Assembly (NCBI GenBank): GCA_045592125.1 | Contig: JAZNUE010000027.1 | Location: 17,350 to 81,349, forward strand | Direction of reading: 5' to 3' | From: HGM04593 sp045592125 | GTDB lineage: Bacteria > Bacteroidota > Bacteroidia > Bacteroidales > Bacteroidaceae | Length of the DNA: 64,000 nt | In this document: in pieces, positions 34,816-42,328 of the stretch | Layout: each line of letters begins with the position of its first letter | Numbering within the stretch: position 1 is the stretch's first letter | Position numbers and translations under genes: made by a program | The notes under the pieces: generated by a model | Database searches by the model: none | Told to the model about the DNA's origin: nothing | What the model saw: the letters and a program-made list of their open reading frames with translations, nothing else

Positions 34816-35757
34816 ATGGAAAAAAGTGCAAAAATATATGTAGCCGGGCATCGCGGAATGGTAGGTTCTGCCATTGTCCGTGAGTTGCAGCGTCAGGGCT
34901 ATACCAATATAATTACACGTACACACAAGGAACTTGACCTTTGCCGTCAGGAGCAGGTTGAGAAGTTTTTTGCCGAGGAGAAACCCGAATATGTTTTTCT
35001 TGCAGCCGCAAAGGTGGGCGGTATCATAGCCAACCACACGGCGCTTGCCGATTTCATGTACGAGAATATGATGCTCGAAATGAATGTCATCAATGCAGCA
35101 TGGCGTAATGGCTGTAAAAAGCTTGAATTCCTTGGCTCCTCGTGTATCTACCCCCGTTTGGCACCTCAACCGATGCCCGAAAGCTGTCTGCTGACCTCTT
35201 CTCTGGAACCCACCAACGAGGCATACGCGCTAGCAAAGATTTCAGGCCTCAAATATTGTGAGTATCTCAATCGTCAGTACGGTACCGATTTTATAAGTGT
35301 GATGCCTACCAACCTTTACGGCCCTAACGACAACTATCACCCCACACACAGCCATGTGCTGCCGGCGCTCATACGCCGTTTCCACGAGGCAAAGGAGGCC
35401 GGTGTGGAAAGCGTTACCTGCTGGGGCGACGGTACTCCGCTCCGTGAGTTCCTGTATGTCGATGACCTTGCCAATCTTTGTGTGTTCCTTATGAACAACT
35501 ACAGCGGTAACGAAACGGTAAATGCAGGAACAGGCAAGGAGGTTACAATTAAGGAATTGACAGAGATTGTTGCAAGAGTGGTCGGTTACGAGGGCGAGAT
35601 AAAATGGGATACTGCAAAGCCCAACGGAACACCGCGTAAACTGCTCGATGTCTCAAAGGCCGAAAGGCTCGGTTGGAAGTACCGTACGGAACTCGAAGAT
35701 GGAGTGAGGCTTTCGTATGAGGATTTCTTGAACAATCCCATGCGTGCGGAGCGTTGA
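34816..35757 (+). CDS. fcl: GDP-L-fucose synthase
   Basis: 313 residues, an SDR epimerase-reductase. It has N-terminal VAGHRGMVGSAIVREL, SSCIYPRLAPQPM, the YALAKISGLKYCE YxxxK motif and FLYVDDLANLC. It finishes GDP-L-fucose synthesis, the donor for surface glycans and Bacteroidales O-glycoproteins. No glycosyltransferase is adjacent. Confidence 0.97.
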   Translation: MEKSAKIYVAGHRGMVGSAIVRELQRQGYTNIITRTHKELDLCRQEQVEKFFAEEKPEYVFLAAAKVGGIIANHTALADFMYENMMLEMNVINAAWRNGCKKLEFLGSSCIYPRLAPQPMPESCLLTSSLEPTNEAYALAKISGLKYCEYLNRQYGTDFISVMPTNLYGPNDNYHPTHSHVLPALIRRFHEAKEAGVESVTCWGDGTPLREFLYVDDLANLCVFLMNNYSGNETVNAGTGKEVTIKELTEIVARVVGYEGEIKWDTAKPNGTPRKLLDVSKAERLGWKYRTELEDGVRLSYEDFLNNPMRAER

Positions 35758-35770
35758 AAATTCAATATGT

Positions 35771-35803
35771 TAAGAGATGGGGGGCGCTGCTCTCCATCTC
35801 TTA
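35771..35803. other. Hairpin after fcl
   Basis: TAAGAGATGG pairs with CCATCTCTTA, 13 bp past the fcl stop. On the plus strand it is followed by A rather than T, so it is not a textbook terminator, though it may still stabilise or end the mRNA. Confidence 0.5.
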
Positions 35804-35819
35804 AAAAACGCAAAAGCGG

Positions 35820-35850
35820 TTGCAGAAATAAAAAAAAGAGATTATCTTCG
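35820..35850 (+). promoter_or_regulatory. Promoter of tmRNA
   Basis: TTG (35820-35822) and TATCTTCG (35843-35850) are separated by 20 bp, one mismatch from TAnnTTTG. Initiation is expected a few bases before the mature 5' end at 35866. Confidence 0.65.
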
Positions 35851-35865
35851 CACCCGCAAAATACT

Positions 35866-36260
35866 GGGGCTATCTGGATTTGACAGCGGGTAGAAAAGGT
35901 ATGTAAGCACGCAGTGCCTCGTTGGCTTGCACTATAATCTGAGCCCGCAAGAATTTATCTGGCAACAATAACTACGCTCTTGCTGCTTAATCGAAGTACA
36001 GTAGATTAGCTTAATCCCGGCACCAGGTGCCAGGACAAGACATCACCCGGACGCAGTTGTCCCGAAGCAATCCGATACGGTGGTGCAGGCAAATCGGGAC
36101 TAGCCGTTGCAGGCCTCAATGCAGCGGTGACATCTTAGAGGATAAGGCGCAGGTTGGCGGTCGCGGTCTTGCCTACGCACGAAAACCCTACCGATGACTA
36201 AGCGTGTAGAAAGCATATGGTTTCCCTGTTTGGACGAGGGTTCGACTCCCTCTAGCTCCA
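35866..36260 (+). ncRNA. ssrA: Transfer-messenger RNA (ssrA)
   Basis: The 5' end GGGGCTATCTGGATTTGACA and the 3' T arm ending GTTCGACTCCCTCTAGCTCC form the tRNA-like domain. The tag frame at 35961-35990 encodes GNNNYALAA then TAA, giving the degradation tag (A)GNNNYALAA typical of Bacteroidales. Several pseudoknot-forming stems lie between. It rescues stalled ribosomes. The CCA end does not appear to be encoded. Confidence 0.96.
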
Positions 36261-36263
36261 CAG

Positions 36264-36302
36264 CAGTCTCCTCAGGACGCGTCCTGAGGAGACTGTTTTT
36301 TT
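36264..36302 (+). terminator. Terminator of tmRNA
   Basis: A 15-bp stem (CAGTCTCCTCAGGAC with GTCCTGAGGAGACTG) and a seven-T run, directly after the tmRNA 3' end. Confidence 0.95.
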
Positions 36303-36398
36303 ATGTTGTTTTACCCCTAGGTACTCCAATACTCGCCGCCATCAATACTCCCGTTGTGCCCTCCAAGGATGAGAACGCAGATGTACACGCCAGGAATT

Positions 36399-36537
36399 CT
36401 ATTCATTCTGTAACCTCTCTAACGCCTCTTTGGCATCTTCATAGCCTTTCTCGGCTGCCAATCGCCACCATTTTACAGCCTCTTCCAAGTCCTCTTCAAC
36501 GCCGTCGCCATCTGCATATGCATTGCAGAATATCCCG
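36399..36537 (-). pseudogene. Sel1-like repeat remnant
   Basis: On the minus strand, the frame ending at TAG (36399-36401) reads AYADGDGVEEDLEEAVKWWR, then LAAEKGYEDAKEALERLQNE. This is one clear Sel1/TPR-like repeat (Y.dG.GVe.D..eAvkWwrlAAekG). Upstream the frame stays open but loses repeat character, and there is no start. The remnant is the 3' end of a decayed Sel1 protein between tmRNA and the thiamine operon. The rest of 36303-36398 holds nothing recognisable. Confidence 0.65.
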
Positions 36538-36590
36538 CTGCGTGAGTTCGTGGAGGTGTAGCGCGTTAATCGTGACCCGCGTGGCGGGGC

Positions 36591-37217
36591 TTAATAGTTT
36601 ACAAACAGCAGGTACTCTCCCTGGGCATGGATGGTGAAATGCTCGCCGGTACATTCGTTTAGCGTGCCTTGCCACCAGTTGGTGAAGTCGTAGAGGGGGT
36701 AGCGCAGGCCGTCGGCGCTCAGTTGCCTGGCTGTGATGGCGAAGAGTGATACTTGCTGCCCCTTGCGGCACTTGAGCGTGGTGTCGCCGTTGCAGGGGAT
36801 GAACACTCCGTGGTCGGTGAAGGAGAGCACTTGCGCCCCGGCGCGGGCGTACTCTATTAGCAGGCTTATGTTGCCTATCGTGTGGTCCTCGCGGCGGCCT
36901 GTTGCGCCGGTAATTGCAATGCGGCGCATGCCTTTTTCCATAAGATAGCGCACGGCCTTTGTCTGGTCGTTGGTCTCCTGCTCGGCAACAATGTGCAGCA
37001 GTGCCGCATATCTTGCGCGGTTGCAGGCGCTTATGGAGTCGCCGTCGCCCACAATGGCCTGGGGAACGCGCCCCGTGGCAATGTAGCGGTCGGCGGCGCC
37101 GTCGCAGCAGACAACGTATGGCGCGCTGTGCAGCACCTCAAGCGCCTGCGGTGCAGTGGGGTAGTCGCCGCCTGCGAGCACTACGGCCTGGGGCTGGAAG
37201 TCATGAATATTGCTCAT
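36591..37217 (-). CDS. thiN: Thiamine pyrophosphokinase
   Basis: 208 residues. Motifs of the family include VVCCDGAADRYIATG, AIVGDGDSIS, ETNDQTKAVRYLMEKG and ITGATGRREDHTIGNISLL. It transfers pyrophosphate from ATP to thiamine to make TPP. Its start overlaps the end of the PnuT-like gene by 17 bp, and it is the last gene of the riboswitch-controlled operon. Confidence 0.93.
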   Translation of the reverse strand: MSNIHDFQPQAVVLAGGDYPTAPQALEVLHSAPYVVCCDGAADRYIATGRVPQAIVGDGDSISACNRARYAALLHIVAEQETNDQTKAVRYLMEKGMRRIAITGATGRREDHTIGNISLLIEYARAGAQVLSFTDHGVFIPCNGDTTLKCRKGQQVSLFAITARQLSADGLRYPLYDFTNWWQGTLNECTGEHFTIHAQGEYLLFVNY

Positions 37218-37785
37218 TGTACATCATCATTTTCCATTTACGGTAGCCAAAGATAGAGATTATGGCGTAAACGGCATAGAGAATTGCCGTGAAATAGAGC
37301 CCTTTGTATATGTATAGCGCACTGCTGGCCACATCGACAACGCACCACACCCACCACTGCTCGATGTACTTGCGCGCGAGCATCCACATTCCTACAATGC
37401 TCAGCGCGGTTGTAAACGAGTCGGGCCAGGGTACGGTGCTGTCGGTGTGGGTTATCAGCAACCATGCTATGAACAGCTGGGCAGCAATATATGCTGCGGC
37501 AATGCCGCCCCACGCCTTGCGCGGCGTGTGCCTTATGGGGAGCTCTCCGTTTGCGGTCTCCTTTTTCCCGGACAGCGTAAGGCCTGTCTTCCATGCCAGC
37601 CAGCCGTAGAGGGCTATTACAAGGTAATAGATGTTTATCCCGAAGTCGGCATAGAGGCCTGCGTCATAGTAGACGAATATGTATATCGCTGGCATTATTA
37701 TACCGGCTATCCACAGATGGATGCTCGCGCGGTATTCCAGCCACAGGTATATGATTCCTGTTATTACTCCCAAAAGTTCAAGCAT
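37201..37785 (-). CDS. pnuT: PnuC-family transporter, probably PnuT (thiamine)
   Basis: 194 residues with about seven hydrophobic helices and the PnuC fold. Features are DFGINIYYLVIALYGWLAWK and the C-terminal WWVWCVVDVASSALYIYKGL. PnuC proteins pass nicotinamide riboside, and the PnuT branch passes thiamine. The TPP riboswitch upstream and thiamine pyrophosphokinase downstream favour thiamine, with trapping by phosphorylation. Specificity is inferred from context. Confidence 0.88.
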   Translation of the reverse strand: MLELLGVITGIIYLWLEYRASIHLWIAGIIMPAIYIFVYYDAGLYADFGINIYYLVIALYGWLAWKTGLTLSGKKETANGELPIRHTPRKAWGGIAAAYIAAQLFIAWLLITHTDSTVPWPDSFTTALSIVGMWMLARKYIEQWWVWCVVDVASSALYIYKGLYFTAILYAVYAIISIFGYRKWKMMMYNEQYS

Positions 37786-37868
37786 AAGGTTCTAGTCTAA
37801 AGTTTTATAAGGGCTAAAAGGGCACTAGGGTCCTTAGGGGTTTTCCGTTTTCATCTTTCACCTTTCCG

Positions 37869-40100
37869 TTATAATTCAATGCTCACGTGCCCTAGGACGT
37901 TTATCCCTGCCTGGGCGGCGTAGCCTGCATAGTTGTAGCGGTGCCTTGTACCGTCATCGCCTGTATAGTAGCCGCTGCCAGCGTATCCGTTGCTCTCGTA
38001 CTCCTCGTTGAAGAGGTTGTATACAGTGGCGCCCACAGTAATGCTCTTTGTGCGCGGCAGCCTGAATGTGTATGCCAGGCGCAGGTTGCTCACGAAGTAG
38101 GCGTCGAGGCGGTGCTCCTCCTGCCCGCTGTTGCTCATGTATTGCTTGCCCACATACTGCGAGTGCAGCGAGGCCTCAAGCCCGCGCCAGGTATATGAGA
38201 AGGTGTTGCTTGCGATTATCTCGGGCGAGAAGGAGAGACGTGTCTCGCCGTGGCTTATCTCCCAGCGCTCGTAGGTGTTGTCATCGTACAGTACTTCGGT
38301 GAAGTTCCTTATGCGGTTGCGGCTGAAGGTTGCGTTCGCGCTCCAGCTGAACCCGCAGGGCAGGGCAAGGCTTGCCATCACTTCTATTCCGGCGCGGTAG
38401 CTGTTGGGGATATTGGCCGCCAGCGGCTCGCCAATCTCGTTGAGCTCGCCCGTGAGCACCAGCTGGTCCTTGTAGTCCATGTAGTAAAGGTTGGCCCCGG
38501 CCTTGAAGAGGCGGCTGTAGAAGGTGTATCCCATCTCATAGTCAATGAGACGTTCGGCTGCGGGGCGCTCGTGCAGCTTGCCGTCGGTGTAGTTGTTGCG
38601 GGTAGGTTCCTTGTGCGCCATGCTCACCGAGGCGAAGAGGCGGTTGCTCCTGTCTATCTGCCATGAGAGGCCTGCCTTGGGGTTGAAGAAATTGAATGTC
38701 TCGTCTACGTCCAGCCTTTGCAGGGCGTTCACGGCGTCGTTCCACTTGTCGTTGTGCCCGTATATCCTGTAGCCGATGTGGCGGTACTGCAGGTCGGCAT
38801 AGAGGTTCAGCCCGCTGGCTAGCGTGAAGTCGCCTTTCAGGTATATGTTGGCGTCGTTCTTTGCGCCGTTGTTACGGTAGTATTCGTGGTTGGGCGCGAG
38901 GCTGCCTATGTACTCCTTCACCCACAGCACCTGCCCGAAGTGCCTGCCGAAGTAGCGGTTTGCTCCGCCGCCAAGAGCGGCCTTAAGGCGGCTGCCGCTG
39001 TAGGTGAGCGAGAAGATGGCGCCGCCAAAATGGTTGTCCATGGCCTTCTTGCGCACAAGGTCGCTCTTCTTTACCTCGCTGCCTTCAACGGTGAACGGCT
39101 GCAGGGCATATTCAACAAGCTTGCGCCCGCCCTTGTATTCCTGGTAGTAGCCGTCGCCCTTGGTGTAGTGCAGGCCTATGTTCATCTTCCAGCGGCTGCT
39201 AAGCTCATGGTCGGCCAGCAGCTGGAAGTTCTTCTGCGTGTAATTGTCGGTCTGGCCGTCGTAGTAGTGCGCCTTGCCTTCGTCATCGGTGTACATGTAG
39301 CCGCAGCTGTTGTAGCGGCGCCCGTACTGCTGCATCTCCTCCTTGCTTGCATAGTTCCATGCATGGTAGGTCTCTTCCTGGCCTGCAAAGGATATAAGCC
39401 TCACGGTTGTGCGGTTGCCGTACCAGGCGCCTTGCAGGTAGTATGAGCCCAGGCCTGTGCTTGCGCGGTCGATATAGCCGTCGCTGGCAATGTTCGAGAG
39501 GCGCAGGTCAACGGCCCAGTGCCCGCCAATGATGCCAGTGCCGGCATGCAGCGTCTCCTTGTGGGTGCCGAACGATCCTGCCGAGCCGCTGAACCCTGCA
39601 TAGGGCTGTGTGCGGAACTGTGTCGTCTGCATGTTTATGCTTGCCCCGAATGCTCCTGCGCCGTTGGTTGATGTTCCTGCGCCGCGCTGAATCTGGATGT
39701 CCTTTACCGATGAGGCAAGGTCGGGGATGTTCACCCAGAACACTGTGTGGCTCTCGGCGTCGTTCACCGGAATGCCGTTGGCCGTTACGTTAATGCGTGT
39801 GCCGTCGGTGCCGCGTATGCGCAGGCTGGTGTAGCCAATGCCTGCACCTGCGTCGCTTGTGGCAATGGCGCTCGGGGTCATAGAGACAAGGTAGGGGAAG
39901 TCCACTCCCGTGTTGTGCCTCCTGATTTCCTCGCTGCCTATGTTGGTATAGGCAATAGGGGTTGTCTCCGTAGCGCGTACCGATGTAATCTCTACTTCCT
40001 GCAGGCTTGTGTGCAGGCTGTCACTCACTGCCTCCTGTGCCTTGGGCAAGGAGGGAAACGCTGCCATCAGCAGGCAGCAGAGCAATGTCCTTCTTTTCAT
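37869..40100 (-). CDS. TonB-dependent outer-membrane receptor, probably for thiamine
   Basis: 743 residues. The signal peptide (about 1-21) is followed by a TonB-box-like EVEITSVRA, the plug domain (about 45-165: SLRIRGTDGTRINVTANGIP, QIQRGAGTSTNGAGAFG), and a 22-strand barrel ending in an aromatic-poor strand INVLGHVSIEL. It imports a scarce ligand using TonB energy. It is first behind the TPP riboswitch and upstream of pnuT and thiN, so thiamine or a derivative is the likely ligand. The 83-bp gap to pnuT shows no promoter. Confidence 0.9.
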   Translation of the reverse strand: MKRRTLLCCLLMAAFPSLPKAQEAVSDSLHTSLQEVEITSVRATETTPIAYTNIGSEEIRRHNTGVDFPYLVSMTPSAIATSDAGAGIGYTSLRIRGTDGTRINVTANGIPVNDAESHTVFWVNIPDLASSVKDIQIQRGAGTSTNGAGAFGASINMQTTQFRTQPYAGFSGSAGSFGTHKETLHAGTGIIGGHWAVDLRLSNIASDGYIDRASTGLGSYYLQGAWYGNRTTVRLISFAGQEETYHAWNYASKEEMQQYGRRYNSCGYMYTDDEGKAHYYDGQTDNYTQKNFQLLADHELSSRWKMNIGLHYTKGDGYYQEYKGGRKLVEYALQPFTVEGSEVKKSDLVRKKAMDNHFGGAIFSLTYSGSRLKAALGGGANRYFGRHFGQVLWVKEYIGSLAPNHEYYRNNGAKNDANIYLKGDFTLASGLNLYADLQYRHIGYRIYGHNDKWNDAVNALQRLDVDETFNFFNPKAGLSWQIDRSNRLFASVSMAHKEPTRNNYTDGKLHERPAAERLIDYEMGYTFYSRLFKAGANLYYMDYKDQLVLTGELNEIGEPLAANIPNSYRAGIEVMASLALPCGFSWSANATFSRNRIRNFTEVLYDDNTYERWEISHGETRLSFSPEIIASNTFSYTWRGLEASLHSQYVGKQYMSNSGQEEHRLDAYFVSNLRLAYTFRLPRTKSITVGATVYNLFNEEYESNGYAGSGYYTGDDGTRHRYNYAGYAAQAGINVLGHVSIEL

Positions 40101-40216
40101 TGCAATTCCAATAATTTGTGGGGCAGGAGGGACAAAAAAGAATAATCCTCCATGCTCCGTTGTTAAACAGAAAATGGGGATTTTCCTGCATTGCTTATAC
40201 TATTGGAATGTGATAT

Positions 40217-40293
40217 AAGCTTCTCCCTACGCCGGCATTACCCGGATCAGGTTCTTGGGTATGATCTCAGCCCGTAATATTAAGGCACCCCGT
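40217..40293 (-). promoter_or_regulatory. TPP riboswitch (THI element)
   Basis: On the minus strand it begins ACGGGGTGCC, then GGGCTGAGATCATACCCA, GAACCTGATCCGGGTAATGC and GGCGTAGGGA. These are the conserved core elements of the thiamine pyrophosphate aptamer. It precedes the TonB receptor by about 116 nt. In between, GGAGG and CCCTCC segments around a T-rich stretch (near the start codon) could form the expression platform. TPP binding should lower expression of the uptake operon. Confidence 0.96.
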
Positions 40294-40455
40294 CTTTGAA
40301 ATCTGCTGCGAAGGTAATGAAAGCGCCACGAAGAACAAAGCAAGCGCTCCGTTTTTTTTGCGCCGCGTCCAAAATAGCCCGCGGCAGGGCCTGTATGTGG
40401 CAGATTTTTTATAATATTGCAGGATGAATTAGAATGGCGCTGCCAGCCACGCAAT

Positions 40456-41754
40456 ATGAAAAGACGCATAATTGAACGCTCAAAGAAGATTATAAGGATA
40501 TTCAATATACTGAGCGATGACAGGGACATCGGGAATAATCTCATCCTCTGGTCATTAATAAAGATGTATAACAGTCTCTACCGCCTAAAGCAGGCAGCAG
40601 CGGCGCTTACATACCATACGCTCTTTGCTGCCGTGCCGGTGATGGCGCTAATGGTGGCGGTTGCCAACAAGATGGGATATGGCGAGATGTTCAGGGAGCA
40701 GGTGCATGCGCTGTTCATTAGCAACAGCGCCATCTCCAGCGGCCTGCTGTCGTTTACCGACAGCTATCTCAGCAATACCAATACCAGCCATTGGCTGGGT
40801 GCCGCAATCAGTATCTCGGTGCTGCTCTATTCGGTGTTCTCCATCTTCCAGACTATTGACAATACGTTCAACTCGCTATGGAACCTCAGCGGGCACAGCC
40901 TCAAGCAGCAGCTCAAGGTGTTTGTCTTCATCCTCATGCTGCCAGTGGTTCTCATAATACTGCTTGTCGTGGGGCTCAGCGTGTCGTCATACTTTGGCGA
41001 CGGTATCCTCAAGGCCGCAAACGCGCTCATAATAACTGTCGCCAGCATTGTATTCGCGCTGTTCCTGGCCTACAAGCTTATCCCTGGCACAAAGGTCGAT
41101 GTCAGGTATGCAGCGATATCGGCCGGCGCATGCGGCCTGCTGCTCAGCCTTGTGCTCTACTTCGGGCTTATGGTGCTTGAGACATTCACCAACCTGCAGA
41201 ACGTCTATGGCGGCCTTGCCAGCGTGCTGCTGTTCCTGCTGTGGATAAATATCTCGTGGACAATATGCCTTGCAGGCTCAAGATGGAACTATCTGCTGCA
41301 GGAGGGCAAGAGGATTGACATGGAGAACAAGTTCCGCACGGTGAGCCATAACTACCGCAAGTTCATTACCGTGATACTGCTAGCGCATGCAAGCAAGCTC
41401 CATGGCATTTTCGGCAAGTTCGTGCTGCAGGACCTCATTGGCGTGATGAACGACAAGTATAATCTCCCGGCACACATTACGGTGGGCATTGTAGAGGAGA
41501 TGTGCCACAAGGGAGTGCTTTATGCCGATGACTTTGCCGACGGTGTCTGCTACTTTAGCCAGGCCTATGAGAAATGTACTCTCCTGGCGCTTGTCGACGG
41601 GCTTGATTCCTGCGGTGACAATGCCCACACAATGCAGATGACATCCGACGCCCACATGATTGGCAAGGAGGGCGAGCTGTGGCGCTACATTAACGAGGGC
41701 AAGTGCGAGGACCGCCACAGGCTCGACATCCCGCTCAGCCATTTCCCTGAATAG
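40456..41754 (+). CDS. YihY/BrkB-family membrane protein
   Basis: 432 residues from the ATG of MKRRIIERSK; a TTG 39 bp upstream is less likely. About six membrane helices carry family motifs AAALTYHTLFAAVPVMALMV and SVFSIFQTIDNTFNSLWNL and a GGLASVLLFLLWINISW helix. A C-terminal cytoplasmic winged-helix-like region of about 130 residues follows. The family was once called RNase BN by mistake; its true function is unclear. It is divergent from the thiamine operon. Confidence 0.88.
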   Translation: MKRRIIERSKKIIRIFNILSDDRDIGNNLILWSLIKMYNSLYRLKQAAAALTYHTLFAAVPVMALMVAVANKMGYGEMFREQVHALFISNSAISSGLLSFTDSYLSNTNTSHWLGAAISISVLLYSVFSIFQTIDNTFNSLWNLSGHSLKQQLKVFVFILMLPVVLIILLVVGLSVSSYFGDGILKAANALIITVASIVFALFLAYKLIPGTKVDVRYAAISAGACGLLLSLVLYFGLMVLETFTNLQNVYGGLASVLLFLLWINISWTICLAGSRWNYLLQEGKRIDMENKFRTVSHNYRKFITVILLAHASKLHGIFGKFVLQDLIGVMNDKYNLPAHITVGIVEEMCHKGVLYADDFADGVCYFSQAYEKCTLLALVDGLDSCGDNAHTMQMTSDAHMIGKEGELWRYINEGKCEDRHRLDIPLSHFPE

Positions 41755-41762
41755 GACACGGG

Positions 41763-41817
41763 TGCCAAATTGTCACATTCCTTTCCCGCGCGAAAGGATA
41801 ACTGGCAAATTTGTCAC
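41763..41817. promoter_or_regulatory. Repeat/palindrome cluster upstream of groES
   Basis: Near-identical direct repeats TGCCAAATTGTCAC (41763-41776) and TGGCAAATTTGTCAC (41803-41817) flank the palindrome TCCTTTC-N6-GAAAGGA (41779-41798). This may be a heat-shock operator region or the end of the yihY mRNA. It is not a CIRCE element. Confidence 0.35.
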
Positions 41818-41924
41818 TCTTTGCAGTGCCGAACCTTTTTGGCATGGTTTTGGTTATTGTAACAATGTGCGCATGCTTTATATGCGCTGCAGCTAATAAC
41901 AGTTTTTTTAAAAAAGAGATAACT

Positions 41925-42197
41925 ATGAACATCAGACCATTGGCAGACAGAGTGCTCATCTTGCCTCAGCCTGCAGAAGAGAAGACAATCGGCGGTATCA
42001 TTATCCCCGACACCGCTAAGGAGAAACCCCTGCAGGGCAAGGTAGTTGCTGTGGGCAGCGGTACAAAGGACGAGGAGATGCAGATTGCTGTGGGCGACCA
42101 GGTGCTCTATGGCAAGTATGCCGGTACAGAGATTGAGCATGAGGGCGAGAAGTACCTGATTATGCGTCAGAGCGACGTTCTTGCTATTTTGGGATAA
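41925..42197 (+). CDS. groES: Co-chaperonin GroES
   Basis: 90 residues beginning MNIRPLADRVLILPQPAEEK, with the mobile loop TIGGIIIPDTAKEKPLQGKV and the roof motif. The open frame continues 38 codons upstream, but the internal ATG at 41925 gives the standard GroES length and start. It caps GroEL and is encoded 131 bp before it. Confidence 0.98.
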   Translation: MNIRPLADRVLILPQPAEEKTIGGIIIPDTAKEKPLQGKVVAVGSGTKDEEMQIAVGDQVLYGKYAGTEIEHEGEKYLIMRQSDVLAILG

Positions 42198-42235
42198 GTA
42201 ACAGTATTCGGGGTATGGGATGATATGTGCAGGAT

Positions 42236-42266
42236 TGTCATTCCGGCAAAGCGTTAAGGAATGACA
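42236..42266. repeat. Minimal TGTCAT inverted repeat between groES and groEL
   Basis: TGTCATTCC-N13-GGAATGACA is a perfect 9-bp inverted repeat and the shortest member of the family. It lies in the transcribed groES-groEL spacer, so it would form a hairpin in the mRNA. Confidence 0.65.
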
Positions 42267-42328
42267 GAATACATAGTCAACAGTCATCTGATACTATTTA
42301 AAGACTAATTTTTTATACAATAAGAATT

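Noticed and set aside
35771..35803. Rho-independent terminator after fcl
   Set aside because: The stem is good, but A rather than T follows on the plus strand; listed only as a hairpin.
36264..36302. Attachment site for an island at tmRNA
   Set aside because: The sequence is a plain terminator, and no second copy of the tmRNA 3' end is in the window.
41763..41924. CIRCE heat-shock operator before groES
   Set aside because: No TTAGCACTC-N9-GAGTGCTAA or close variant; the palindrome present is different.
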